Shown piece after piece: positions 24,206 through 31,939 of a stretch of DNA of 38,641 bases (position 1 is the stretch's first letter; every line of letters starts with the position of its first letter). The position numbers and the translations under genes are program-made. The notes below the pieces were generated by a model. It had not been told where the DNA came from. It saw nothing but the letters and a program-made list of their open reading frames with translations, and made no database searches. Where the stretch lies: NCBI GenBank assembly GCA_902768665.1, contig CACXMA010000016.1:1-38641 (forward strand), read 5' to 3'. This stretch comes from an uncultured Bacteroidia bacterium (GTDB lineage Bacteria; Bacteroidota; Bacteroidia; Bacteroidales; UBA932).

Positions 24206-24829
24206 ATGGAGAAGAAAGACTATCAGGGAAAGGAGGTCCGTCTGTGCGAGGACGGGAAATACCGCTGGCTCTATGAAATGAACATGTTTCGGAACCCGAC
24301 CATCATCCTGACGGTCGCGAAGGTCCTCGGCGGGGTGCTTCTCGGTCTGTGGCTCGTGTTTGGGCTGCTTCTCAGTGCCATCGAGGGGAACTGGGACGGA
24401 CTGCTGGGAATGACCAGGGTGCTAGGCATCGTGATGGGGGTGATGGCCGTGCTGCTCGTCATCGCCTATCTGATCCTCTGCTGGATGTACCATGGCAAGT
24501 ATATCGTCCTCTTCGAGATGGATGAGAAAAGCATCAAGCATATCCAGCTCCCGCGCCAGTTCAAGCGGGCGCAGGCGATGGGCCTCATCACCGCGCTGGT
24601 GGGCCTTGCCGCCAAACGGCCGACCACGGCCGGCGCCGGCCTTCTCTCCGCGACCAGACAGGCCTCGACCTCCGATTTCAAATACGTCAAAAAAGTGAAG
24701 GCCTATCCCCGCCGGCACCTCATCAAGGTCAACGAGACCCTCAATAAGAACCAGGTCTACGCTGCGACGGAGGACTTCGACTTCGTCCTCGACTGGATCC
24801 GCACCCGTTGTATCAATGCAAAGTCTTAA
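24206..24829 (+). CDS. Two-helix membrane protein of unknown function
   Basis: I do not recognise the family. The 207-residue product has a charged N-terminus (MEKKDYQGKEVRLCEDGKYR), two hydrophobic helices at roughly residues 32-55 and 72-92, and a cytoplasmic C-terminal half of mixed alpha/beta character with YIVLFEMDEKSIKHIQLP and basic stretches, reminiscent of small bacterial PH-like membrane proteins, but this is only an impression. Start: ATG at 24206, one base after the preceding stop; an in-frame ATG at 24005 lies inside the upstream gene. ksgA starts 3 bases after its stop, so the three genes probably form an operon. Confidence 0.75.
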   Translation: MEKKDYQGKEVRLCEDGKYRWLYEMNMFRNPTIILTVAKVLGGVLLGLWLVFGLLLSAIEGNWDGLLGMTRVLGIVMGVMAVLLVIAYLILCWMYHGKYIVLFEMDEKSIKHIQLPRQFKRAQAMGLITALVGLAAKRPTTAGAGLLSATRQASTSDFKYVKKVKAYPRRHLIKVNETLNKNQVYAATEDFDFVLDWIRTRCINAKS

Positions 24830-24832
24830 TAT

Positions 24833-25681
24833 ATGGAAGTACGAGCAAAAAAGGCCCTCGGCCAGCATTTCCTTACCGATCAGAAGGTCGCCCGCGCCAT
24901 TGTCGACGCGCTTCAGATTCCACGGACGAGCCGTGGAATGACGGATTCGTCCTGGCCGGCGGATGCGGAGACGCCGTTCCCCGTTCTGGAGGTGGGTCCC
25001 GGCATGGGCGTTCTGACGCAGTATCTGCTGGAAAGGGCGGATGTGGACCTGCGGCTGGTGGAGATCGACACCGAGTCGGTGGAATACCTGCTGACCCATT
25101 TTGCGGGGATGCAGGGCCGGCTGATGGAGGCCGATTTCCTGACCCTGAAGCTGGAGAAGATCTTCCCGGAGCAGTTTGCCGTCATCGGAAACTTCCCCTA
25201 CAACATCTCCTCGCAGATCTTCTTCAAGGTCCTGGACTACCGGGAGCGGATTCCGCAGGTGGTCGGTATGGTCCAGAAAGAAGTGGCCGAGCGCATCGCA
25301 GAGAAGCCCGGTTCGAAGACTTATGGCATCCTCTCCGTGCTCCTGCAGGCCTGGTATGACATCGAATACCTCTTCACGGTCGGCTCGGGCTGCTTCGCCC
25401 CGCCGCCGAAGGTGGAATCCGCCGTCATCCGCCTGACCCGCAACGGTCGGAGCGCCCTCGGCTGCGACGAGGCCCTGTTCACGACCGTGGTCAAGACCGC
25501 TTTCGGCCAGCGCCGGAAAATGCTCCGGAACCCCCTCAAACCGCTTGCCCGCGCCAAGGCCGACCGGCTCGGCTGGAGCGAGGAGCAGCTGACGGAATTC
25601 CTGGCCGCGGAGGTCTTCTCGCGCCGTCCGGAGACGCTGTCCGTCGAGGATTTTGTCGCGCTGACAAACCTTCTGGCATAA
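24833..25681 (+). CDS. rsmA: 16S rRNA (adenine1518/1519-N6)-dimethyltransferase with a repeat insertion
   Basis: RsmA (KsgA) dimethylates two adjacent adenines in the 3' hairpin of 16S rRNA, a late check in 30S assembly. The 282-residue product has the N-terminal VRAKKALGQHFLTD, SAM motif I VLEVGPGMGVLTQYLLE, and the catalytic NFPYNISSQIFFK. Between the first helix (ARAIVDAL) and motif I lies extra sequence starting QIPRTSRGMTDSS, encoded by a reverse-orientation hairpin repeat at 24916-24942; homologues normally have only a few residues here. The frame stays open and the C-terminal RNA-binding domain (RPETLSVEDFVALTN) is intact, so the enzyme is probably functional. Confidence 0.95.
   Translation: MEVRAKKALGQHFLTDQKVARAIVDALQIPRTSRGMTDSSWPADAETPFPVLEVGPGMGVLTQYLLERADVDLRLVEIDTESVEYLLTHFAGMQGRLMEADFLTLKLEKIFPEQFAVIGNFPYNISSQIFFKVLDYRERIPQVVGMVQKEVAERIAEKPGSKTYGILSVLLQAWYDIEYLFTVGSGCFAPPPKVESAVIRLTRNGRSALGCDEALFTTVVKTAFGQRRKMLRNPLKPLARAKADRLGWSEEQLTEFLAAEVFSRRPETLSVEDFVALTNLLA
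24916..24942 (-). repeat. Hairpin repeat, copy G, inside ksgA (reverse)
   Basis: The 27-base element in reverse orientation, with perfect 9-base arms (24917-24925 and 24931-24939) and a single loop change relative to copy A. It is read in frame as IPRTSRGMT. Confidence 0.87.
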
Positions 25682-25723
25682 AAGGTCCGGTCGAGCCCGA
25701 TTTTTGCAGCGAAAAAACACCCA

Positions 25724-26839
25724 ATGAAACTGACCACATCTATGCAACGTAACCTATACTGCGTTATCATGGCGGGCGGCGGCGGAAACAATTTCTGGCC
25801 CGTCACCCGGGAGGACCACCCCCAGCACGTTCTCAGGGGCAGAACCATCCACAAAGAGTCCTTCCTGCGCGGCACGTTCAGCCGTTTCGCCGAATTCATC
25901 CCCAAGGAAAACATCTTCGTCGTCACGCTCTCGCGTTTTGCCCTGCTCGTGCACGAGGAGATTCCGGAGCTGCCGCACGCGAATATCATCGAAGAGCCCA
26001 TCGGCCGCAAAACGGCCCCCTGCATCGCCCTGGCCGCCTGCAAGATCCGGGAGCGCGATCCCGAGGCCATCATGATCGCCACCCCGTGCGACCACATCAT
26101 TTCCGAAGGCCCCGAATTCGCGGCCTCCATCCTCAAGGCCGTGGAGCATGTCAACGCCGAGCCCGTCCTGATGACCATCGGCATCATCCCCACGGCGCCG
26201 AAGACCGACTACGGCTACATCCAGGTCCACGGAGGCCGTCAGGCCCGGAACACCACGGAGCCGATCCCGGTAAAGACCTTCACGGAAAAGCCCGACGCCG
26301 AGGTCGCCGAAGCCTTCTTCTCGAGCGGCGAATTCTTCTGGAACTCCGGTATCTTCGTCTGGCGCAACGAGACCATCCTCGCGGAACTCTCCCGCTACGT
26401 CCCCGTTCTCGGGAACATGATCGACGGCTGGCCGGAAGTGGCCGGCACCGAGAATGAAGAGCCCTTCCTTGCCCGCATGTACGCCGACTGCGAGAAGGTG
26501 TCCGTGGACTATGCCGTCATGGAAAAGACCGACAAGGCCTGGCTCTGCCCGGCGCAGTTCGGATGGGACGATATCGGCGACTGGGACGCGGTCTACCGCA
26601 ATGTCCCGGAACGCGACGGTGCCGGCAACGCCGCCAACACCGAGCACACCTATGTCCGGGATGCCCGGGGGAATCTCCTCGTCACCGACAATGGCGAGAA
26701 GCTCATCGCGGTGTGCGGGCTGAAGGACTATATGGTCGTGGACACGACGGATGCCCTTCTCATCTGCCCCCGTGACGACAAACGGTACCGGGACTTCATC
26801 GCCGGCATCGCCCTGCCGGGCTACGAGGATTATCGGTAA
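25724..26839 (+). CDS. ManC-like nucleotidyltransferase with altered active-site signature
   Basis: By overall pattern this 371-residue protein belongs to mannose-1-phosphate guanylyltransferases, which make GDP-mannose: EEPIGRKTAPCIALAA, PCDHII, DYGYIQV, KTFTEKPD, EFFWNSGIFVWRNET, SVDYAVMEKTD and FGWDDIGDWDAVY are all family segments. However, the normally strict N-terminal signature GGxGSR-WP-SR...PKQ reads GGGGNNFWPVTREDHPQHVL, so the nucleotide-contacting Arg is Asn23 and the Lys is Gln34. It may therefore be inactive or have another role. There is no C-terminal isomerase domain. ATG at 25742 is an alternative start. It stands alone, 42 bases after ksgA. Confidence 0.82.
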   Translation: MKLTTSMQRNLYCVIMAGGGGNNFWPVTREDHPQHVLRGRTIHKESFLRGTFSRFAEFIPKENIFVVTLSRFALLVHEEIPELPHANIIEEPIGRKTAPCIALAACKIRERDPEAIMIATPCDHIISEGPEFAASILKAVEHVNAEPVLMTIGIIPTAPKTDYGYIQVHGGRQARNTTEPIPVKTFTEKPDAEVAEAFFSSGEFFWNSGIFVWRNETILAELSRYVPVLGNMIDGWPEVAGTENEEPFLARMYADCEKVSVDYAVMEKTDKAWLCPAQFGWDDIGDWDAVYRNVPERDGAGNAANTEHTYVRDARGNLLVTDNGEKLIAVCGLKDYMVVDTTDALLICPRDDKRYRDFIAGIALPGYEDYR

Positions 26840-26873
26840 GAAGCAGTTTTTTTGCGAAATTTTTAATTTTTTA

Positions 26874-26903
26874 TTGTTTTTCAATAATTAATTATTAAAT
26901 TTG
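26874..26903 (+). promoter_or_regulatory. Promoter of the nfeD-flotillin operon
   Basis: TTG at 26874-26876 and a perfect TAAATTTG at 26896-26903, 19 bases apart, in an AT-rich stretch. A hairpin acccga (26914-26919)/tcgggt (26925-26930) lies in the leader. Confidence 0.65.
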
Positions 26904-26957
26904 CGAAAAAGATACCCGATCCGTTCGGGTAAGGAGATACACAAATACCTATATACT

Positions 26958-27569
26958 ATGTTTGCATTTTGGGCTTCTCTTACAGTCGGAATGAAAATCC
27001 TCTGGGGCATCACGATCGCCGTGTCGCTGATTTTCCTCATCCAGACCGTCGCCACTTTCCTCGGCGCGGATGCGGACGGCTCCCTCGACGGCGGTGCCGA
27101 CTTTGACGTCGACGGGATTCCCGACGATCCTTCCTTCGCGGATGTCCATTCATCCGGGATGAACCTGCTCACTTTCCGCAACTTCATCAACTTCCTGCTC
27201 GGATTCGGCTGGTCCGCCGTGCTGCTGACGAACATCCCCTGGGGCTGGCGCATGGTCATCTCCGTGGCCATCGGCTGCGGCCTCGTCGCGCTGGTGATGT
27301 ACCTCTTCAAGTGGCTCAGCCACATGCAGCAGTCCGGCAACATCAACGTCTACCGCTCCGCCGCCGGCTGCACTGGCACGACCTATCTGACCATTCCGGG
27401 CGCCCGCGCGGGCGAGGGAAAGGTCCAGATCACCATTGGCGGCGCCGTCCGCGAGTACGGAGCCGTCACGGACGGGGACACCCTGCCGACCGGCACGCGC
27501 ATCCGCGTGGTCGAGGTTGTCGACCCCAACACCCTCCTTGTCGAAGAAGTCAACACCTTAATCGTATAA
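26958..27569 (+). CDS. NfeD-like membrane protein
   Basis: A 203-residue membrane protein with one N-terminal helix (about 9-28), an acidic loop (DADGSLDGGADFDVDGIPDD), two further helices (about 77-115), and a C-terminal OB-like domain (GCTGTTYLTIPGARAGEGKV, DTLPTGTRIRVVEVVDPNTL) as in NfeD proteins. NfeD proteins are regularly encoded beside flotillins and are thought to act with them in membrane organisation; the pairing is seen here with 6 bases between genes. A TTG start at 26901 overlaps the promoter, so the ATG at 26958 is preferred. Confidence 0.82.
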   Translation: MFAFWASLTVGMKILWGITIAVSLIFLIQTVATFLGADADGSLDGGADFDVDGIPDDPSFADVHSSGMNLLTFRNFINFLLGFGWSAVLLTNIPWGWRMVISVAIGCGLVALVMYLFKWLSHMQQSGNINVYRSAAGCTGTTYLTIPGARAGEGKVQITIGGAVREYGAVTDGDTLPTGTRIRVVEVVDPNTLLVEEVNTLIV

Positions 27570-27575
27570 CCCCAT

Positions 27576-28964
27576 ATGGAACAGAACGAAATCTTCCTTA
27601 TCCTGATCATTGTCGCCGTCGTCATCGTCACGCTGTCGGCGATCCTCAGACGCTATCGCCGCTGTCCTTCCGACCGCATCCTCGTGATCTACGGTAAGAC
27701 CGGCCGCCAGTCCTCCGCCAAGTGCATCCACGGCGGTGCCGCCTTCATCTGGCCTGTCTTCCAGGATTACAAGTACCTCGACCTCAAGCCGATTTCCATC
27801 GAGTGCAACCTGACCAACGCCCTGTCCAAGCAGAACATCCGCGTCGACGTCCCGTGCCGCTTCACCGTCGGTATCTCCACCGAACCCGAGGTCATGACCA
27901 ACGCCGCCGAGCGTCTGCTCGGCCTGACGACCGACAGCATCCAGAGCATCGCGACGGATATCCTCTTCGGTCAGCTGCGTCTTGTCATCGCGACGATGGA
28001 CATCGAGGAAATCAACGCCGACCGCGACAAGTTCCTCGCCAGCGTTTCCGCCAACGTCGAAGCCGAGCTCCGCAAGATCGGTCTGAAGCTCATCAACGTG
28101 AACGTCACCGATATCCGCGATGAGTCCGGTTATATCGAGGCCCTCGGTAAGGAAGCCGCCGCCAAGGCCATCAACGACGCGAAGAAGTCCGTCGCCGAGC
28201 AGAACCGTTTCGGTGAGACGGGTAAGGCCATGGCCGACAAGGACACCCGTGTCAATGTCGCCGCCGCCGACGCCGATGCCGTCAAGGGTGAGAACAGCGC
28301 CAAGATCGAGATCGCGAACTCCGACGCCCTCCGCCGCCAGAAGACCGCCGAAGCCGACCGCCTCGCCGTCGCCGCCGAAAAGGTCCAGGCCGCCAAGGCC
28401 CTCCAGGAGGCATACCAGAGCGAGCGCGACGCGGAAATCGCCCGTGCCGAACGCGAGAAGGCGACCCAGCAGGCCAACATCGTCGTGGCCGCCGAGATCG
28501 ACAAGGAAAAGCGCATCATCGAGGCCGAGGCCGAGGCCGAGCAGGCCCGTCGCAGGGCCAAGGGTGAGGCCGACGCCATCTTCGCCAAGATGGACGCCCA
28601 GGCCCGCGGTATCTTCGAGGTGCTCACCAAGCAGGCCGACGGTTTCAAGAACCTCGTCGGTGCGGCCGAGGGCGACGCCCAGAAGGCCGTCCTCATGATG
28701 ATCGCCGACAAACTGCCCGAGCTCGTCAAGACGCAGGTCGAGGCCGTCAAGGGCATCAACATCGACAAGGTCACCGTCTGGGACACCGGCAGCGGCACCG
28801 ACGGCAAGACCGCCACGTCGAACTTCATCTCCGGGATGATGAAATCCGTTCCCCCGCTGAACGACCTCTTCCAGATGGCCGGCATGGAACTGCCGAGCTA
28901 CCTGAAGGCGCCGAAGAAGGAGGAAGATGCTCCCGCAAAGCCCGAGGAACCGAAAAAGAAGTAG
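27576..28964 (+). CDS. Flotillin-like SPFH protein
   Basis: A 462-residue flotillin of the FloT/YuaG type. One N-terminal membrane helix (IFLILIIVAVVIVTLSAIL) is followed by the SPFH/PHB domain (residues about 30-200, with VDVPCRFTVGISTEP and INADRDKFLASVSANVE) and a long alanine/glutamate-rich coiled coil (about 200-370) with AEAEAEQARRRAKGEADAIF. The tail is proline and lysine-rich. Flotillins oligomerise in the membrane and organise functional microdomains. It follows an NfeD-like gene and precedes a small HTH gene by 6 bases. Confidence 0.92.
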   Translation: MEQNEIFLILIIVAVVIVTLSAILRRYRRCPSDRILVIYGKTGRQSSAKCIHGGAAFIWPVFQDYKYLDLKPISIECNLTNALSKQNIRVDVPCRFTVGISTEPEVMTNAAERLLGLTTDSIQSIATDILFGQLRLVIATMDIEEINADRDKFLASVSANVEAELRKIGLKLINVNVTDIRDESGYIEALGKEAAAKAINDAKKSVAEQNRFGETGKAMADKDTRVNVAAADADAVKGENSAKIEIANSDALRRQKTAEADRLAVAAEKVQAAKALQEAYQSERDAEIARAEREKATQQANIVVAAEIDKEKRIIEAEAEAEQARRRAKGEADAIFAKMDAQARGIFEVLTKQADGFKNLVGAAEGDAQKAVLMMIADKLPELVKTQVEAVKGINIDKVTVWDTGSGTDGKTATSNFISGMMKSVPPLNDLFQMAGMELPSYLKAPKKEEDAPAKPEEPKKK

Positions 28965-28970
28965 TCAGGG

Positions 28971-29183
28971 ATGGCCATTATCGTTAACGTAGATGTCATG
29001 CTGGCCCGCCGGAAAATGTCTTCCGGCGAGCTGGCCGAGAAAATAGGCATCTCCCCGGCCAACCTCTCCATTCTCAAGACCGGAAAGGCCAAGGCCATCC
29101 GCTTCTCGACCCTCGCTTCCCTATGCGGAGCGCTGGACTGCCAGCCGGCGGACCTGTTGGAATACACGCCGGACGACAACTGA
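28971..29183 (+). CDS. Small XRE-family HTH regulator
   Basis: A 70-residue single-domain Cro/CI-type DNA-binding protein: MLARRKMSSGELAEKIGISPANLSILKTGKAKAIRF (in parts) spans the helix-turn-helix, and TLASLCGALDCQPADLLEY is the usual helix 4-5 segment. It resembles YozG-type regulators that are often next to a DUF2975 membrane gene, but none is present here. It starts 6 bases after the flotillin stop and is probably its operon partner, so autoregulation of nfeD-flotillin is possible but unproven. Confidence 0.88.
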   Translation: MAIIVNVDVMLARRKMSSGELAEKIGISPANLSILKTGKAKAIRFSTLASLCGALDCQPADLLEYTPDDN

Positions 29184-29190
29184 TGATTCA

Positions 29191-29224
29191 TTCGGGGGCA
29201 AAGCACCAGTGTTTTGCCCCCGAA
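29191..29224 (+). terminator. Strong inverted repeat after the HTH gene
   Basis: Arms ttcgggggcaaa (29191-29202) and tttgcccccgaa (29213-29224) are perfectly complementary around a 10-base loop. There is no T run, so it may be a 3' stabilising structure or a bidirectional or factor-assisted terminator. Confidence 0.65.
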
Positions 29225-29283
29225 CTGTATCCGATTGTGTCGGCTTTTGGCCTGCGGGGTTACAATATACCGCGGATTATTGC

Positions 29284-29291
29284 TATCTTTG
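29284..29291 (+). promoter_or_regulatory. -7 box for aspS
   Basis: TATCTTTG followed by CAG, a perfect TAnnTTTG, 32 bases before the aspS ATG. No convincing -33 element is seen at the expected spacing. Confidence 0.55.
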
Positions 29292-29323
29292 CAGACTGTT
29301 TTGAAGATAGATAAAACAACGAT

Positions 29324-31102
29324 ATGTACAGAACACACACCTGCGGAGAACTCCGCATCGAGAACAAAGGACAGCAGGTAACGCTCGCCGGATGGGTCCA
29401 GAAAGCCCGCAAGCTCGGCGGCATGACCTTTATCGACCTCCGTGACCGTTACGGCATCACGCAGCTTGTCGTCGAGGCGGACGCCCCGGCGGAGCTCGTG
29501 GAGACGGCGACCTCCCTCGGCCGCGAATTCGTCATCCAGGCCTGCGGCGAGGTGGTCGAGCGCCAGGCGAAGAACCCGAAGATGCCGACCGGCGACATCG
29601 AGATCAAGCTCAGCGCCATCACCGTGCTCAACAAGTCCGTCACCCCGCCCTTCACGATCGAGGACGAGTCCGACGGCGGCGAGGACCTGCGGATGAAGTT
29701 CCGCTACCTCGACCTTCGCCGGGGTCCGCTGAAGAATGCCCTGATGCTGCGCCACCGCATCGCTCACGAGGTCCGCAACTACCTCGACGGCCTGGGCTTC
29801 ATGGAGATCGAGACCCCTTACCTGATCAAGTCCACCCCGGAAGGAGCCCGCGACTTTGTCGTCCCGTCCCGCATGAATCCGGGTCAGTTCTACGCCCTGC
29901 CGCAGAGCCCCCAGACCTTCAAGCAGCTGCTGATGGTGGCCGGTTATGACCGCTACTTCCAGATTGTCCGCTGCTTCCGCGACGAGGACCTCCGCGCGGA
30001 CCGTCAGCCCGAGTTCACGCAGATCGACTGCGAAATGTCCTTCGTGGAGCAGGAAGACGTCCTGAACACCTTCGAGGGCATGATGCGGACCCTGTTCAAG
30101 AACGTGCTGAACGTCGATATCCCGAACCCGCTGCCGCGCATGAGCTGGTACGACGCCATGGACAACTACGGCTCCGACAAGCCCGACGTGCGCTTCGGCA
30201 TGGAGATCCACGAGATCACCGACGTCGCCAAGGGCAAGGGCTTCGGCGTCCTCGACGGTGCGGCCTACATCGGCGCGATCTGCGTCCCCGGCGCCGCGGA
30301 ATACACCCGCAAGCAGGTGGACGAGCTGACCGAGTGGGTCAAGCGCCCGCAGGTCGGTGCCAAGGGCCTGATCTATATCCGCGTGGCCGAAGACGGCAGC
30401 TTCAAGTCCTCCATCGACAAGTTCTATGCTCCGGAAGACCTCGCGAAGATCGCCGCCAGGGCGGAAGCGAAGCCCGGCGACCTCATCCTCGTGATGAGCG
30501 GCGAGGCCAAGCGCAAGGTCCAGACCATGCTCGGCGTGCTCCGTCTCGAGATGGGCGGCCGCCTCGGCCTGCGCGACCCGAAGGTCTTCGCGCCGCTGTG
30601 GATCGTCGACTTCCCGCTGCTCGAGTGGGACGACGAGACCCAGCGCTTCTACGCCATGCACCATCCCTTCACCGCCCCGAAGCCGGAGCACGAGAAGTGG
30701 TTCTACAGCAATAAGAAGGAAGATCTGGAGCGCGTCTGCGCCAACGCCTACGACTTCGTCCTCAACGGCAACGAGCTCGGCGGCGGCAGCATCCGTATCC
30801 ACAACGCTGACATGCAGAAGCGCATGTTCGAGGTGCTCGGCATCGGTCCCGAGGAAGCGGAATACAAGTTCGGCTTCATCATCCATGCCTTCCAGTTCGG
30901 CGCCCCGCCTCACGGCGGCCTCGCCTTCGGTTTCGACCGCGTATGCGCCCTCTTCGGCGGCCAGGATACCATCCGCGACTACATCGCCTTCCCGAAGAAC
31001 AACCAGGGCCGCGACGTGATGATCGACTCCCCGTCCGAGATCGACCAGGTCCAGCTCGACGAGCTGCAGATCCGGACGGACGTCAAGCAGCCGCAGCAGT
31101 AA
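29324..31102 (+). CDS. aspS: Aspartyl-tRNA synthetase
   Basis: Class II synthetase charging tRNA-Asp. The 592-residue protein is the long bacterial type: N-terminal OB-fold anticodon-binding domain ([20 protein letters not shown]), class II motif 1/2 regions ([40 protein letters not shown]), an inserted GAD domain (about 290-420), and motif 3 ([16 protein letters not shown]). Transcribed from its own promoter. Whether it is discriminating (Asp only) or also serves tRNA-Asn depends on gatCAB elsewhere. Confidence 0.98.
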   Translation: MYRTHTCGELRIENKGQQVTLAGWVQKARKLGGMTFIDLRDRYGITQLVVEADAPAELVETATSLGREFVIQACGEVVERQAKNPKMPTGDIEIKLSAITVLNKSVTPPFTIEDESDGGEDLRMKFRYLDLRRGPLKNALMLRHRIAHEVRNYLDGLGFMEIETPYLIKSTPEGARDFVVPSRMNPGQFYALPQSPQTFKQLLMVAGYDRYFQIVRCFRDEDLRADRQPEFTQIDCEMSFVEQEDVLNTFEGMMRTLFKNVLNVDIPNPLPRMSWYDAMDNYGSDKPDVRFGMEIHEITDVAKGKGFGVLDGAAYIGAICVPGAAEYTRKQVDELTEWVKRPQVGAKGLIYIRVAEDGSFKSSIDKFYAPEDLAKIAARAEAKPGDLILVMSGEAKRKVQTMLGVLRLEMGGRLGLRDPKVFAPLWIVDFPLLEWDDETQRFYAMHHPFTAPKPEHEKWFYSNKKEDLERVCANAYDFVLNGNELGGGSIRIHNADMQKRMFEVLGIGPEEAEYKFGFIIHAFQFGAPPHGGLAFGFDRVCALFGGQDTIRDYIAFPKNNQGRDVMIDSPSEIDQVQLDELQIRTDVKQPQQ

Positions 31103-31114
31103 GCGCTTCGCACT

Positions 31115-31933
31115 ATGGAACTTTTCGGCTTCCTGAAGATCGGTTTTATCGATGTCATCGACGTTCTGGCGGTGGCACTGATGATCTATTTCGTCTTCCG
31201 GGCCATCAAGGGCTCGACGCTGGTGACGCTCTTCGGCATCCTGCTCCTGCTGATGATCCTCCGGGTCGTCTTCGGAGCGCTGGAGATGCGGATGACCAGC
31301 CGGGTCTTCGACGCCATCCTGGATGTCGGTATCATCGGTCTGATCGTCATCTTCCAGCCGGAAATTCGCCATTTCCTGATGCGGCTCGGCTCGAACGCCA
31401 CCCGGGCGCGGAAAAGTTCCGCCTTCTGGCGCCGCCTCTTCGGCGGTACGCAGGAAGCCCTCGGAGGCGAGACGGTGAAGGAAATCACCGAGGCCTGCCG
31501 GCAGATGTCCGCCGAGAAGACCGGCGCCCTGATCGTCCTGCGGCACGGGAATGACCTCCAGTCGATCATCGAGACCGGCGACCGCATCGACGCGGCCATC
31601 AACCGCCGTCTGATCATGAACCTCTTCTTCAAGAATTCGCCGCTGCACGACGGCGCCATGATCATCGGCGGGAACCGCATCATCGCCGCCCGCTGCACGC
31701 TCCCGATTACGGAACGGACCGACATCCCGGCGAGCTACGGCATGCGCCACAAGGCCGCCATCGGCATCTGCGAGGAGTCCGACGCCGACGTCATCGTGGT
31801 CTCCGAAGAGACGGGCCACATCCTTTTCGTCAGCGGACAGAACCTCCAGGAAATCCACAACATCAACGAACTCAATCTGCTGCTGGGCGCTTCCCTCCCG
31901 GAGGAGGGCAAGGCTCCCGAGCAGAAATCCTGA
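31115..31933 (+). CDS. cdaA: Diadenylate cyclase CdaA
   Basis: Makes cyclic di-AMP from two ATP; c-di-AMP controls turgor and potassium handling. The 272-residue protein has three N-terminal helices (within residues 10-80) and a DisA_N catalytic domain. The DGA motif is at 179-181 (SPLHDGAMIIGG). The second catalytic motif, normally RHR, reads RHK at 211-213 (YGMRHKAAIG), a conservative change. The ENSEETG-like segment IVVSEETGHILFV is present. Twelve bases after aspS and six before mutS2, so likely co-transcribed with both. A CdaR partner gene is not seen. Confidence 0.93.
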   Translation: MELFGFLKIGFIDVIDVLAVALMIYFVFRAIKGSTLVTLFGILLLLMILRVVFGALEMRMTSRVFDAILDVGIIGLIVIFQPEIRHFLMRLGSNATRARKSSAFWRRLFGGTQEALGGETVKEITEACRQMSAEKTGALIVLRHGNDLQSIIETGDRIDAAINRRLIMNLFFKNSPLHDGAMIIGGNRIIAARCTLPITERTDIPASYGMRHKAAIGICEESDADVIVVSEETGHILFVSGQNLQEIHNINELNLLLGASLPEEGKAPEQKS

Positions 31934-31939
31934 TCGAAT

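Noticed and set aside
26901-26957. A TTG-initiated extension of the NfeD-like gene
   Set aside because: The TTG is part of the -7 box and would precede the transcription start.
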